Origin: RQOF01 sp964461135
GTDB taxonomy: Bacteria > Calditrichota > Calditrichia > RBG-13-44-9
Reading direction: 5' to 3'
Length of the DNA: 63,482 bases
Assembly (NCBI GenBank): GCA_964461135.1
Contig: CAYWTB010000018.1
Span: 1-63,482, forward strand
Of this stretch, positions 17,414-25,872 are shown in pieces. Made by a program: the position numbers and the translations under genes. The stretch's first letter is position 1, and the number at the start of each line of letters is the position of its first letter. The notes below the pieces were generated by a model. The model saw only the letters and a program-made list of their open reading frames with translations. It was not told the DNA's origin and did not search any database.

Positions 17414-18787
17414 CTAGTGAGCCACTCCGGACAAAATATACTGCGCTTTCCCATTGGGGCCGTCTGCAGAAATTATTACGCTCACAGGATTGGTTTTATT
17501 TGAATCCGGCAAGGCGTCCACCAGGAAAAAAGAAAAATTTGTCCATGCCGGGCTCTGGGTATCGGGCAGGTTCACACTTGTGTTGCCATTGGCTTCTACG
17601 TCTCCATCATCCACTGTAACCGAAATACTGGTTCCAGCAGCCAGAGGATTGTCGTTCTGATCGGAAACCGTGTAAAAGAATGACTGACTACCATCATTGG
17701 GCACATCGATAGAGCTGGGCGAAACAGAAATTTGTGGAATTCCTGAGAAAAGAACCGTTGCATATGTTTCAATTTTCCGCTGATTTTCATTCGCTGTTCT
17801 GGCGGTTACCGTGGCAAAACCGGCTCCCCAGACGGGGTGATATGGTTTAGGTGCAGAGGAAATCAGATTGACACTGGCCTGTCCAAGTCCATCCGTAAGC
17901 GCAAATCCTTCAATTAATCCGCCGGTGGTGGTAAAGTAAACCGCTGTTTCCGGTTTTACCGGATTACCATATTTATCACCCACATAGGCGGTTATTTTAT
18001 CGTTAAGCCCATAAATATTATAACCGGGAAAATTAAGCTTTTCCACCGCCAGACTGAAATGGACAGAATCGGGCAGTCCACCATGAATAGCGACCGGTAC
18101 GGGCTGGGTCCGAACAGTTTGAGATCCGATCCGGACTTCCGCAATAATCTGCACCACCCCGGCTGAATCCCCGCTGAAAAGGCTGGTTTTGGCCAGACCG
18201 TTAGCCTCAGTCTCAGAGCTCACAGGAGAAATAAAAGCACCACCGCCCGGAGTTGAACCCAGGAAAAAGTTTACGCTTACACTGTGCTGCAAGTCTACTG
18301 GAATACCTGAGGAATCCTGCACCTGAAAAGTCATTTCCGCAACTTCGGGCGATCCGCTCTGCCGCACTCCGATGGAAGGGGGATTCACACCATACAGAAT
18401 GATGCTGGCTGCCGAGCCGCTGGCTATGGGAGTACTACCCGTGGGTTGCAGACTCAGCGATAAACTGCTTATTGTTCTGCCGGGTGTGGCGAGAATACTT
18501 ATAGTATCCGAAAGAAAAGTCTCCTTAAAGGCCCGCAGCTGCACATCGGTGGCCTCAGTGACTTCCAGTTCCAGATTGAAGGAACCATTAGCATCCGTCA
18601 AACCTGACACCTGCGGATATTCCAGCACCACCACCATCGCACCGGAAACAGGCACCAGAGTTTCGGAATTCAGGACCTGTCCGCTGAGTATGGCAAGATT
18701 ATCCTTATCTTTGGTAGGTGAATCACAGTTCCAAACAAGAAAGAACAGCAGTAGAATGTTCACAGCAATCCATATTATTTTCTTCAT
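17414..18787 (-). CDS. Secreted Big-domain (invasin-like) protein, last gene of pilus operon
   Basis: This 457-residue secreted protein has an N-terminal hydrophobic segment ending at Cys21 (LVWNC, an imperfect lipobox). A carboxypeptidase-regulatory-like domain follows, about residues 33-115 (LSGQVLNSETLVPVSGAMVV, TDANGSFNLEL). Then come two or three bacterial Ig-like Big_1/invasin-type domains (QDSSGIPVDLQHSVSVNFFL near 150; VGDKYGNPVKPETAVYFTTT near 265; SDQNDNPLAAGTSISVTVDD near 370). The motif of 'polar-x-G-x-P-V' strand turns is typical of these adhesin-like repeats. It follows the secretin gene by 18 bases, with GGTGGAGA before the ATG, and ends 30 bases before the operon terminator. 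Context suggests a surface or secretin-associated adhesin or assembly factor, and this is inference. Confidence 0.82.
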   Translation of the reverse strand: MKKIIWIAVNILLLFFLVWNCDSPTKDKDNLAILSGQVLNSETLVPVSGAMVVVLEYPQVSGLTDANGSFNLELEVTEATDVQLRAFKETFLSDTISILATPGRTISSLSLSLQPTGSTPIASGSAASIILYGVNPPSIGVRQSGSPEVAEMTFQVQDSSGIPVDLQHSVSVNFFLGSTPGGGAFISPVSSETEANGLAKTSLFSGDSAGVVQIIAEVRIGSQTVRTQPVPVAIHGGLPDSVHFSLAVEKLNFPGYNIYGLNDKITAYVGDKYGNPVKPETAVYFTTTGGLIEGFALTDGLGQASVNLISSAPKPYHPVWGAGFATVTARTANENQRKIETYATVLFSGIPQISVSPSSIDVPNDGSQSFFYTVSDQNDNPLAAGTSISVTVDDGDVEANGNTSVNLPDTQSPAWTNFSFFLVDALPDSNKTNPVSVIISADGPNGKAQYILSGVAH

Positions 18788-18805
18788 TATTCTATCTCCA
18801 CCTGA

Positions 18806-20017
18806 TTATTTTTTCTCTACCTGGTTTTTGTAATATTCAAGACGGCGTTTCATGGCGTTATTATAAGACCTTAACAGGTCATTTTTGCGCTGGAAACGCG
18901 ATTCAAACCGCTCGGTGAGACTGGGCAGAAGGTTGGCCTTCAAAAGAACTAGCAGTTCTTTTTTAGTGACGTTTTTCGATTCGTAACCGAAGACATAACG
19001 CAGACCAAAAAACCACCAGGGCAGATCCTTCAGGAAAGGGACACCATTACGTTCATTACTTTCATCATTGACATACAATCCGCCGATAATAGTTTCTTCG
19101 CCGTCCAGCAACAGGACTTCCGTTTCGGCCTGGGTTTTAAGGATTTCGAGTCCTGACACACCTACAGCAGAACTGCTCCTCTCCGCCCGGAGTTTCAAAA
19201 CGATAAAAACAACCGAATCCCGCTGCAGGATGTATGGTTCCACATTCATGATGGAACCGGTGGATATAAACTGAGTAACGGTATTACCGGCAAAGTCCTG
19301 CAGGGTAACCGACACATCCGCACCTACCTGAATACGTCCTTTACCACCTGATTTCACGGTGACTTGAGGACTGGAAATAACCTCTCCCAGTTTATCCGTT
19401 TCCAATGCTTTAAATGTGGCCATTATATCGGCAAAATCAACATTGGGTTCAAGATCCACCTGAAAAAGTCCGGTTTTGTTTTCTGCGGCAGTCATGCTGA
19501 CATTTGCATTAACATCTCCATTTTTAAAAATATTCCAGCTCATTCCCGCTTCACGAAGTTTTGATATGTTAGTTTCAAAGAAAACCGCACTCAAGATCAC
19601 TTCCCGGCTGTCAAATTCCTGCAGGTATTTACGCATTTCGGGAGGCAAATTATCGTTGCCTGACGCCTCCGCAATGGAACGGATCTGAATATAATCCGCA
19701 TATTCGTCATACCACAGTTCATGTGCTCTCAGAATTAATTCAAAGGCATCCAGCCAATGCATCTTATCAATATCCTCTCCAATAGGAAAATTTCGTCCTT
19801 CCGGATCAACAATAATTTTACCCAGGAATTTTTTACTGAGACCATTAAATAATTCCAGGGCCTGAGTAAAAGTCATGGTGCGGGAAAGAGAGATCATCTC
19901 CTCCGGTGCTTTGTACACATTACGTAATTCCCGGATCTGCCTGCGATTTTGAGCCAGAAGTAGCTGCGATCCCAACAGGATCATCAAAAAGACCGAGATA
20001 CAAATTCTTTTGTTCAT
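18806..20017 (-). CDS. pilQ: Secretin of the type IV pilus/type II secretion family (short form)
   Basis: This 403-residue protein has a signal peptide (residues 1-22, ending LLLAQ). One short N-terminal secretin domain follows (FTQALELFNGLSKKF to EYADYIQIRS, about 50-115), and then the secretin barrel. The barrel start REVILSAVFFETNISKLREA lies near 137 and the hallmark GVPFLKDLPWWFFGLRYVFG near 335. Typical PilQ is 600-750 residues with AMIN and several N domains, so this form is reduced to one N domain plus the channel. A charged C-terminal tail of about 40 residues (ESRFQRKNDLLRSYNNAMKR) might be a pilotin-like binding tail. It forms the outer-membrane pore, and the fused PilO-PilP gene lies immediately upstream. 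Confidence 0.88.
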   Translation of the reverse strand: MNKRICISVFLMILLGSQLLLAQNRRQIRELRNVYKAPEEMISLSRTMTFTQALELFNGLSKKFLGKIIVDPEGRNFPIGEDIDKMHWLDAFELILRAHELWYDEYADYIQIRSIAEASGNDNLPPEMRKYLQEFDSREVILSAVFFETNISKLREAGMSWNIFKNGDVNANVSMTAAENKTGLFQVDLEPNVDFADIMATFKALETDKLGEVISSPQVTVKSGGKGRIQVGADVSVTLQDFAGNTVTQFISTGSIMNVEPYILQRDSVVFIVLKLRAERSSSAVGVSGLEILKTQAETEVLLLDGEETIIGGLYVNDESNERNGVPFLKDLPWWFFGLRYVFGYESKNVTKKELLVLLKANLLPSLTERFESRFQRKNDLLRSYNNAMKRRLEYYKNQVEKK

Positions 20018-20035
20018 GATGCCCTTTTCACTTTA

Positions 20036-20923
20036 TTATTTTTTAGTTGCTTCACCGAATCTTATAAACAGCGAGAATTTTTCCACTATGCCACCTTTGT
20101 TCAGGATGAATTCCGCTTCATTATCTTCAGACTTGATCTGTTTTAAATAACCGAGATACACCTTGTCGCCTTCTTTCAATTCATGTATCTTACCTTCGGC
20201 ATCTTGAATGAAAACTTTATCACTAACTATCGCTTTTAATTCAGCACGTTCAACTTCCGGCAGTTCATCCAGATTAGCCGGTAGATCACTGTAAACGTAG
20301 GGATAAAACGGATTTGAAGCCCGCGGGACCTTTACGCTGGCCAGGCTCCGCCTGATGGGCGGCAGATCCGGAACATCCGCATATAATGCCCAGATCTCCA
20401 TTTCAAACGGAATCACAATCTGATACATCCTGGTCTCTTCATCCTTGGTCTCCACCATCCGCAGATTTAATTTTTCGATCTTGTAGAATAAGGGACCTTT
20501 TTCAAGATAAGTCACAAATTCGTATATCTTGTGAAATGGGCCTTCGCCTTTAATGTTGTAAATATTATACTTATATCCTTTGCCATCTGCTGTGCCCTGG
20601 TAAAGCATGTCAAAATCCATTACACCGCTATACTTTAAAATGGATATCAAATACCGGTAAGATTCCGAAGGAGTTACAGCCGGTACTACCCGTTTGTCCA
20701 GGTTGGCCAGGCGCTGTTCTTTTTCCTTGATAATCTTGTCTATATTGTTATACTCTTCCTCCACCCCTTCCAGGCTAGCAATCTGTTTTTTCAGACTAGC
20801 GATCTTCTTTTCCACCGTATTGATTTTTTTGGGGTAATGATAGAAGACAATGTATCCGGAAACCGCAAGCAGCAGAAAACATAAGGTTGCCAGCACCACG
20901 ATATTTCTAAGCTTGTATGACAA
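20036..20923 (-). CDS. PilO-PilP-like fusion protein
   Basis: This 295-residue inner-membrane protein has one membrane helix (about residues 9-28), a coiled coil (KKINTVEKKIASLKKQIASL, about 32-75) and a ferredoxin-like PilO domain (about 85-185, including SYRYLISILKYSGVMDFDML). After a proline-rich linker (DLPPIRRSLASVKVPRASNP) comes a C-terminal beta domain (about 230-290: VFIQDAEGKIHELKEGDKVY, GYLKQIKSEDNEAEF), which looks like the PilP/GspC homology-region domain that docks on the secretin. In most systems PilO and PilP are separate proteins. The start codon is TTG, chosen because a GGAG site sits just upstream and no ATG fits. It lies between the PilM-PilN fusion and the secretin, in normal pilMNOPQ order. 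Confidence 0.8.
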   Translation of the reverse strand: MSYKLRNIVVLATLCFLLLAVSGYIVFYHYPKKINTVEKKIASLKKQIASLEGVEEEYNNIDKIIKEKEQRLANLDKRVVPAVTPSESYRYLISILKYSGVMDFDMLYQGTADGKGYKYNIYNIKGEGPFHKIYEFVTYLEKGPLFYKIEKLNLRMVETKDEETRMYQIVIPFEMEIWALYADVPDLPPIRRSLASVKVPRASNPFYPYVYSDLPANLDELPEVERAELKAIVSDKVFIQDAEGKIHELKEGDKVYLGYLKQIKSEDNEAEFILNKGGIVEKFSLFIRFGEATKK

Positions 20924-20937
20924 TGTTGTCTCCTTTT

Positions 20938-22527
20938 TTATTCATTTGGCAAATGCGTAGACATTTCATATTGATAGACGGTTCGTGTACGTATGGTCTG
21001 AACCAGAACACTGCTCAAATCTCCGTTACTCATGGCATTGGAGAAGAGAGGGATCCGGTCCGTATAAACCGCCCGGCCTTTAAGGGTTACGATATTTTTA
21101 GCACCGCTGGTCACATCTGTAACCCATAATCTGCCAATCTTTTCCTGGTTCTTGGCAAGCTTATACAAAAATTTATTCCACCTTTCTATACCAACAGACA
21201 TATCATCGACAACACCAAACGCTTTTTGATAATTATCTAATATTTTTCGCTTTTCTATTAACTTTGCTTCAATGCCCTTCAGATAATTCAATTCCTGCTG
21301 GTGCGTTTCCTGTTGAACCAGCAGCTCCTTCAGCTGATCGCGCTGCTCAATCACCCTCACAGTAGTAAAGAAGGCAATAGCCGGCAGACTGAACAGCAGG
21401 AGCCAACCCAAAACACCCAGTTTGAATCTTTTCTGACTCTCCCGGAACGTATGAGGCAACAGGTCGACATCATAAAGATAGTTTTCCTTTTCTCTGGTAG
21501 TACGCCAGGCAGACCCAATGGCCACCGCATATTTGGAAACATTCAATTCCTCATCTTCCACTTCCAGGTTGGGTAATCTGAGATAGTCTATCTGGATTTC
21601 TTCGGAAAGTTTTTCCTGCAGGAATTCCTTCAGGCTCACCTGATATGCTTCACCTGTCAGGATAATATTGTGAACCTGGGGAAGATTTAGGTTATCCTGT
21701 TCCAGCAGGATACGGCTGTATATGGTATGGGTAATATTTTCCGAATCCAGACCCGCACCAATGATGTAGGAAATGTTATAGATTTCATGCCCCTGCATGA
21801 ATATCAGACGACTGTATTCATTTCCCAGGTAGACAATGATGGTAAGGTCCTGCTCATCAAAAAAATAATTGGCATTCACCAGGTTCACCAGGGCAGTTTC
21901 GGCACTTTCCACAAATGAAATTTTAGGAAGAACCTTGCGGTTTTCACTCTGCAGGTATTGAAGGGAATTGATAACATTTACTTCACTTTCCCGCACAATT
22001 GCCATCAGCCGTCCATCACCCAGCTTGGTGGTATAAATGGCATCGGGTGTATGCATTTCATAGGCATTGCGTTCCCGGGACACTTCTTCAATCACCCGTT
22101 TCTTCAGCTTCTCGCCTCGAAGACCCCAGTCCGTACCAAAATACATGTAATACACCTGAGGTTCAGAGATGGCAATTCCCATACGGAATTTGTTGGAGGG
22201 ATACTGGAAAAGCACGCGTTGCAACACCTCAATATTATCATAGTTGCCCACATCTTTTTCCGTAATGGTGAAAGTGTCATCGTTTAAATTTTCCTGCAGC
22301 TCATCGGCCTGAATGTCGGCGGAAATTTCTGACAAATCAGGTGCGGTGTCCGAAAAAATCTCTTTCTGAACATGGACCGTCTCCATGGCTTTGGACATTT
22401 TCACAACCTGCCCGTCCACCAGTTTCAGCTTGTTATTCTGTTGTGCCAGGCATACTACATGCAGATAGTGACCTTCAACAAATAGGCCTACTGACATTTT
22501 TCCCGAAAATTCCTTATACTTCGCCAT
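20938..22527 (-). CDS. PilM-PilN fusion protein (GspL-like)
   Basis: This 529-residue protein joins two pilus alignment proteins. Residues 1 to about 365 form a cytoplasmic actin-like PilM domain (MSVGLFVEGHYLHVVCLAQQ at the start; LTIIVYLGNEYSRLIFMQG near 235; NIILTGEAYQVSLKEFLQEK near 290). One membrane helix (about 372-392, LGWLLLFSLPAIAFF) and a coiled coil (QRDQLKELLVQQETHQQEL) lead into a PilN-like ferredoxin domain (IERWNKFLYKLAKNQEKIGR to the end). The single-chain arrangement resembles GspL of type II secretion rather than the separate PilM and PilN of type IV pili. It lies between pilT and the PilO-PilP gene. Confidence 0.83.
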   Translation of the reverse strand: MAKYKEFSGKMSVGLFVEGHYLHVVCLAQQNNKLKLVDGQVVKMSKAMETVHVQKEIFSDTAPDLSEISADIQADELQENLNDDTFTITEKDVGNYDNIEVLQRVLFQYPSNKFRMGIAISEPQVYYMYFGTDWGLRGEKLKKRVIEEVSRERNAYEMHTPDAIYTTKLGDGRLMAIVRESEVNVINSLQYLQSENRKVLPKISFVESAETALVNLVNANYFFDEQDLTIIVYLGNEYSRLIFMQGHEIYNISYIIGAGLDSENITHTIYSRILLEQDNLNLPQVHNIILTGEAYQVSLKEFLQEKLSEEIQIDYLRLPNLEVEDEELNVSKYAVAIGSAWRTTREKENYLYDVDLLPHTFRESQKRFKLGVLGWLLLFSLPAIAFFTTVRVIEQRDQLKELLVQQETHQQELNYLKGIEAKLIEKRKILDNYQKAFGVVDDMSVGIERWNKFLYKLAKNQEKIGRLWVTDVTSGAKNIVTLKGRAVYTDRIPLFSNAMSNGDLSSVLVQTIRTRTVYQYEMSTHLPNE

Positions 22528-22543
22528 AATAAAATCCCTGTTT

Positions 22544-23866
22544 TTAAGCTAATTTTAAAAGTTGCTGTATTCTTCTCTTATTATTTGCATAGTTCAAGGC
22601 TGTATCCTGCGAGATCTTGCGTTCAAAATAAAGTCTTGCCAGCTCCTGCTCGATGGTGTTCATTCCCCATTGATGACCCTCGCTGATCATCTGGTAAATC
22701 TCATTGGTATTGTTATTCTTTATAGCCGCACGTATGGAAGGCGTCATCACCATGACCTCTTTAGCCATGGTCCGCTCTCCCGAAACGGTGGGAACCAGTT
22801 TCTGGGACAGAACCACCCGCAACACATCAGCCAGACGGCTGCGTACACGGTCCTGTTCGATGGTTGGTACTTCCGCAATAATACGATCGACACTTTCCAC
22901 CGCAGATGAGGTATGGAGGGTGGAAAAAACCTTGTGACCACTGTCTGCCACCTCCAGTGCCGCCATGATGGTATCCGGATCACGCATCTCACCGATGATG
23001 ATAATATCCGGGTCCTGGCGCAGGGCCTCAATGGTTCCCTGTTTAAATGAGGTAGTATCCCGTCCCACCTCCCGGTGCCGTATAATACATTTTTTTGGCG
23101 TATGGACAAATTCCACCGGGGAGGCAATGATTATAATGTGAGCATCCATGGTCTGATTATTTAAATCCACAATAGCATCCAGGGTGGTACTTTTACCGGA
23201 TCCGGTAATCCCGGTTACCAGAATCAGGCCTTCCTTGGTGTATTGCAGATGCAGATTCTTGGCTACATGGGGATGAAACCCGTACTGATCGAAGCGGCGG
23301 GTGCGGGTTTCGATGGAACGCATGTTCAGTGAAAGAGCATTCAGATCGAAGGCAACGTTGGTCCGGTTTCGGAAGATCTGATCCCCTTCCCCTCTGAATG
23401 TGTAGGAAAAGTCGACATTTCTCTTCTCATACAGTTCCTCCCGCTGCGCCTTCAGCAAGATGCTCTGTATCAGAATATCGAACTCTGTTAATTCATAAGT
23501 ACCCAGTTCCGGAATGGGCTTTTTGTCTCCATGAATACGAAACCACACATGTTTTTTACTACCCAGCCCGCCCATATCAATATCTGAAGCACCTTTTCGC
23601 CTGACCTCCTGCAGGAATCCGTTTATCAGGTTTCGCAAGATCATCCGGTACTCATCATTGAGATTTTCAATAATTTCATCCCCGATGAATTGCTCCTTAT
23701 CCACGCTGAATAGGGTTGGCGAGACCTTGCTTTTTAATTCATGAAGAATTTTTTTCCCACCGCGAACGATCTGAGCAATTTCCAGTACCCTTTTTTCTTC
23801 CGCCGGAGCTTGGGGAGAAACTGTCCGTTTCTTCTCTGCAGTAATTATGTGGTCCATATTCGGCAT
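22544..23866 (-). CDS. pilT: PilT-like retraction ATPase with altered Asp box
   Basis: This 440-residue secretion ATPase is of the PilT type. It has an N-terminal extension of about 80 residues, then GASDIDMGG (PilT normally GASDLH), Walker A GITGSGKSTT near 219, Walker B-like EALRQDPDIIIIGEMRDPDT near 275, the His box DSGHKVFSTLHTSSAVESVD near 300, and a PilT C-terminal signature IRAAIKNNNTNEIYQMI near 375. There is no Cys4 zinc site, as in PilT and unlike PilB. The Asp box, normally T-I-E-D-P-I-E-F, reads I-I-A-S-P-V-E-F near 246 and has lost both acidic residues. I checked this against the nucleotides. PilT powers pilus retraction, but here the catalytic competence is uncertain. The gene ends 16 bases before the PilM-PilN gene. 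Confidence 0.88.
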   Translation of the reverse strand: MPNMDHIITAEKKRTVSPQAPAEEKRVLEIAQIVRGGKKILHELKSKVSPTLFSVDKEQFIGDEIIENLNDEYRMILRNLINGFLQEVRRKGASDIDMGGLGSKKHVWFRIHGDKKPIPELGTYELTEFDILIQSILLKAQREELYEKRNVDFSYTFRGEGDQIFRNRTNVAFDLNALSLNMRSIETRTRRFDQYGFHPHVAKNLHLQYTKEGLILVTGITGSGKSTTLDAIVDLNNQTMDAHIIIIASPVEFVHTPKKCIIRHREVGRDTTSFKQGTIEALRQDPDIIIIGEMRDPDTIMAALEVADSGHKVFSTLHTSSAVESVDRIIAEVPTIEQDRVRSRLADVLRVVLSQKLVPTVSGERTMAKEVMVMTPSIRAAIKNNNTNEIYQMISEGHQWGMNTIEQELARLYFERKISQDTALNYANNKRRIQQLLKLA

Positions 23867-23892
23867 AATGCTAAATTCCTTTCAAATTTCGA

Positions 23893-25134
23893 TTATTCCC
23901 ACCAGGAAACTAATCTTAATGACTTTAGATAAGGAAAATTAGTGGGTGACAGGGTCGAGAATCGTGGATCGAAACGGTACCGTTTTAGAAAACCAGAGTG
24001 GATTCCACCCCCGAATGAGAAGGTTCCTACCGGTCCTCGATGGTATTGACAGACACTGCCGGTTAGGTCTATGATGCCAGCGATGGGGCGACTGTTGTAG
24101 TTTTGGGCAGTAAATGATCTTTCAATTGACATGATGGCTGCCTGAATATGTACATCCGTATTATTAGCCGCATTGTCTGTTATATAGATATAATCTTTAG
24201 CGACCAGACCCAATAGATCATCGGAGTTAGGATTATTTTTTGGATTATCCGCATAAACAAGGTCATCATCGATCCAAATGTTACCTGTAGTATAAATAGT
24301 GGTATTACCATTAAAAGTGCCTTTCACTCTGATATCTTTTGAACTTATAATGGCACCTGTTGGTGCAATATCAGTTACCAACACCGTGTCCGGTGGACTC
24401 CCGGAAACCGTTCGAATCACACTACCGTCTGATTGGAAATCAAAAGTGACCACCTTATCATAAATGGATTTAGTATTTTTCGGTGCCCCCCCATTTCCAG
24501 CAATGGCCGCATTGGTCAAAGATGACATATCAGTAGGGATTTCAATTTCTACTCCCGCTTCCCATCCGCCAAAATAGTCCGCTTCGTTCTTTTTTGAGGT
24601 TGGATCAGGTGAAAATCCCAGTTTTGCCGTGACTTTGCCATAAAATACCGGATTACCATCAGTTTTAATGGTCTTATTGGTATGGACAGGTCCCCAAACT
24701 GTATCCCCGGTAATCCAAAATACCCCCTTTTCATCATCGCTAAACCAGAAATATTTTGAGACAGGCATATTATAGGCAAGAAAGGCGGACATATCTCTCT
24801 CTTCTTTCCTGAACTCCTGCATTTCAGTATCAAATAGGTATCCCCAGGTTCTTACGCGGATCTGGGTGGTATCCGCCCCTACAATGAAAACATCAACCTG
24901 GGAAGAACAACTATTCGCTCTGAACAGATATGAATCTGAAGTATTTTCTGTTTGCCAGACTTTATTAATGGCAAAATTCATGGCACTCAATGCAGTTTCA
25001 TGAATCATAGTTTCCACGAATTCCGTATTAAAATTATCTGCCGTAGCCATTACGTTACTACTCATCCGGACCTGGTACATCGAAAAAGCCAGAATAAAAC
25101 CAAATACCACCAAAATGGCACCTTTTCCTAACAT
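23893..25134 (-). CDS. PilX/DUF4900-like pilin-associated protein
   Basis: This 413-residue protein has a hydrophobic helix starting at residue 5 (GAILVVFGFILAFSMYQVRM) and a large exported domain. The stretch FWITGDTVWGPVHTNKTIKT near 155, followed by VFYGKVT and a repeated beta pattern (GAIISSKDIRVKGTFNGNTT, GNIWIDDDLVYADNP), is typical of DUF4900/PilX-type pilus-assembly proteins that resemble polymer-forming beta solenoids. The N-terminus lacks a charged leader and Glu5, so it is not a normal prepilin. A strong AAGGAGG site precedes the ATG. The position between two small pilin-like genes and pilT suggests it is a minor or tip component. Confidence 0.72.
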   Translation of the reverse strand: MLGKGAILVVFGFILAFSMYQVRMSSNVMATADNFNTEFVETMIHETALSAMNFAINKVWQTENTSDSYLFRANSCSSQVDVFIVGADTTQIRVRTWGYLFDTEMQEFRKEERDMSAFLAYNMPVSKYFWFSDDEKGVFWITGDTVWGPVHTNKTIKTDGNPVFYGKVTAKLGFSPDPTSKKNEADYFGGWEAGVEIEIPTDMSSLTNAAIAGNGGAPKNTKSIYDKVVTFDFQSDGSVIRTVSGSPPDTVLVTDIAPTGAIISSKDIRVKGTFNGNTTIYTTGNIWIDDDLVYADNPKNNPNSDDLLGLVAKDYIYITDNAANNTDVHIQAAIMSIERSFTAQNYNSRPIAGIIDLTGSVCQYHRGPVGTFSFGGGIHSGFLKRYRFDPRFSTLSPTNFPYLKSLRLVSWWE

Positions 25135-25156
25135 GTTTATTTACCTCCTTGTAGAC

Positions 25157-25855
25157 TTACCTCTTTAAATTTTTTGATATCAAACGGGTTTGCCGCCAAT
25201 AGGATGCCCGTAACAACCGCCGAAGTTCCCGTTTTCTAAATTCTTCATTATAACCCACTTCATTAACTTTACTGTCTATCCAATCCGTACTCAGAACAAT
25301 TCTGGGATCATAGGCGGTTAACGTCACCTCGACCATCTGCACCTGATTTATGACCGCCACTGGTCTTCCAATCTGATCCAGGTACCGGAAAGCGTTTTGA
25401 TTACCAATGATCCCAATTCCAATAGAACTGTGATACCCCGGAGATACAAAGATATCCCTGCGGATCTGATAGGTAACGATCATAGTGTCGACGTAATCTA
25501 TCGAATCGAACTGGACCACCCTATATTCGATACTATCCACTATATTATCAATAGTTGTGACATTAGGGTCACCTATCTTACAAATGGGATTGCTATTTAA
25601 GTGAGCCAAAAATTTTAGGTGACTAGGTTGAGCAGTTTGCAGAATTGTACTTTTAAATTGTTCGGGAATGCCGAAACCCATTTTACGAAGATCGTACTGA
25701 ATAACTTCGGACATACTGGACAGATTTTGCTGGATAATGGCATCGGAGTTGTAATTATAAAACTCGGTGGTGGCTGTATCCGTTGCTGTCAATGCAATAA
25801 TCATCAGGAAACCCCCGATGAAAAGTCCACCAACAATGTCAAGAACTATGGACAT
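25157..25855 (-). CDS. PilW/GspJ-like minor pilin
   Basis: This 232-residue protein has an N-terminal hydrophobic helix that begins at once (MSIVLDIVGGLFIGGFLMII). Then comes a segment typical of PilW/GspJ pseudopilins, MSEVIQYDLRKMGFGIPEQF near residue 48, resembling 'L-x-x-D-L-R-x-A-G-Y-G'. The rest is beta-rich (IEYRVVQFDSIDYVDTMIVT). The very C-terminus is strongly basic (RKRELRRLLRASYWRQTR). A prepilin peptidase site is missing. It is probably a minor subunit, encoded between the PilV-like and DUF4900-like genes, each 15-25 bases away. Confidence 0.7.
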   Translation of the reverse strand: MSIVLDIVGGLFIGGFLMIIALTATDTATTEFYNYNSDAIIQQNLSSMSEVIQYDLRKMGFGIPEQFKSTILQTAQPSHLKFLAHLNSNPICKIGDPNVTTIDNIVDSIEYRVVQFDSIDYVDTMIVTYQIRRDIFVSPGYHSSIGIGIIGNQNAFRYLDQIGRPVAVINQVQMVEVTLTAYDPRIVLSTDWIDSKVNEVGYNEEFRKRELRRLLRASYWRQTRLISKNLKR

Positions 25856-25872
25856 ATCTGACCCCTGAATTT

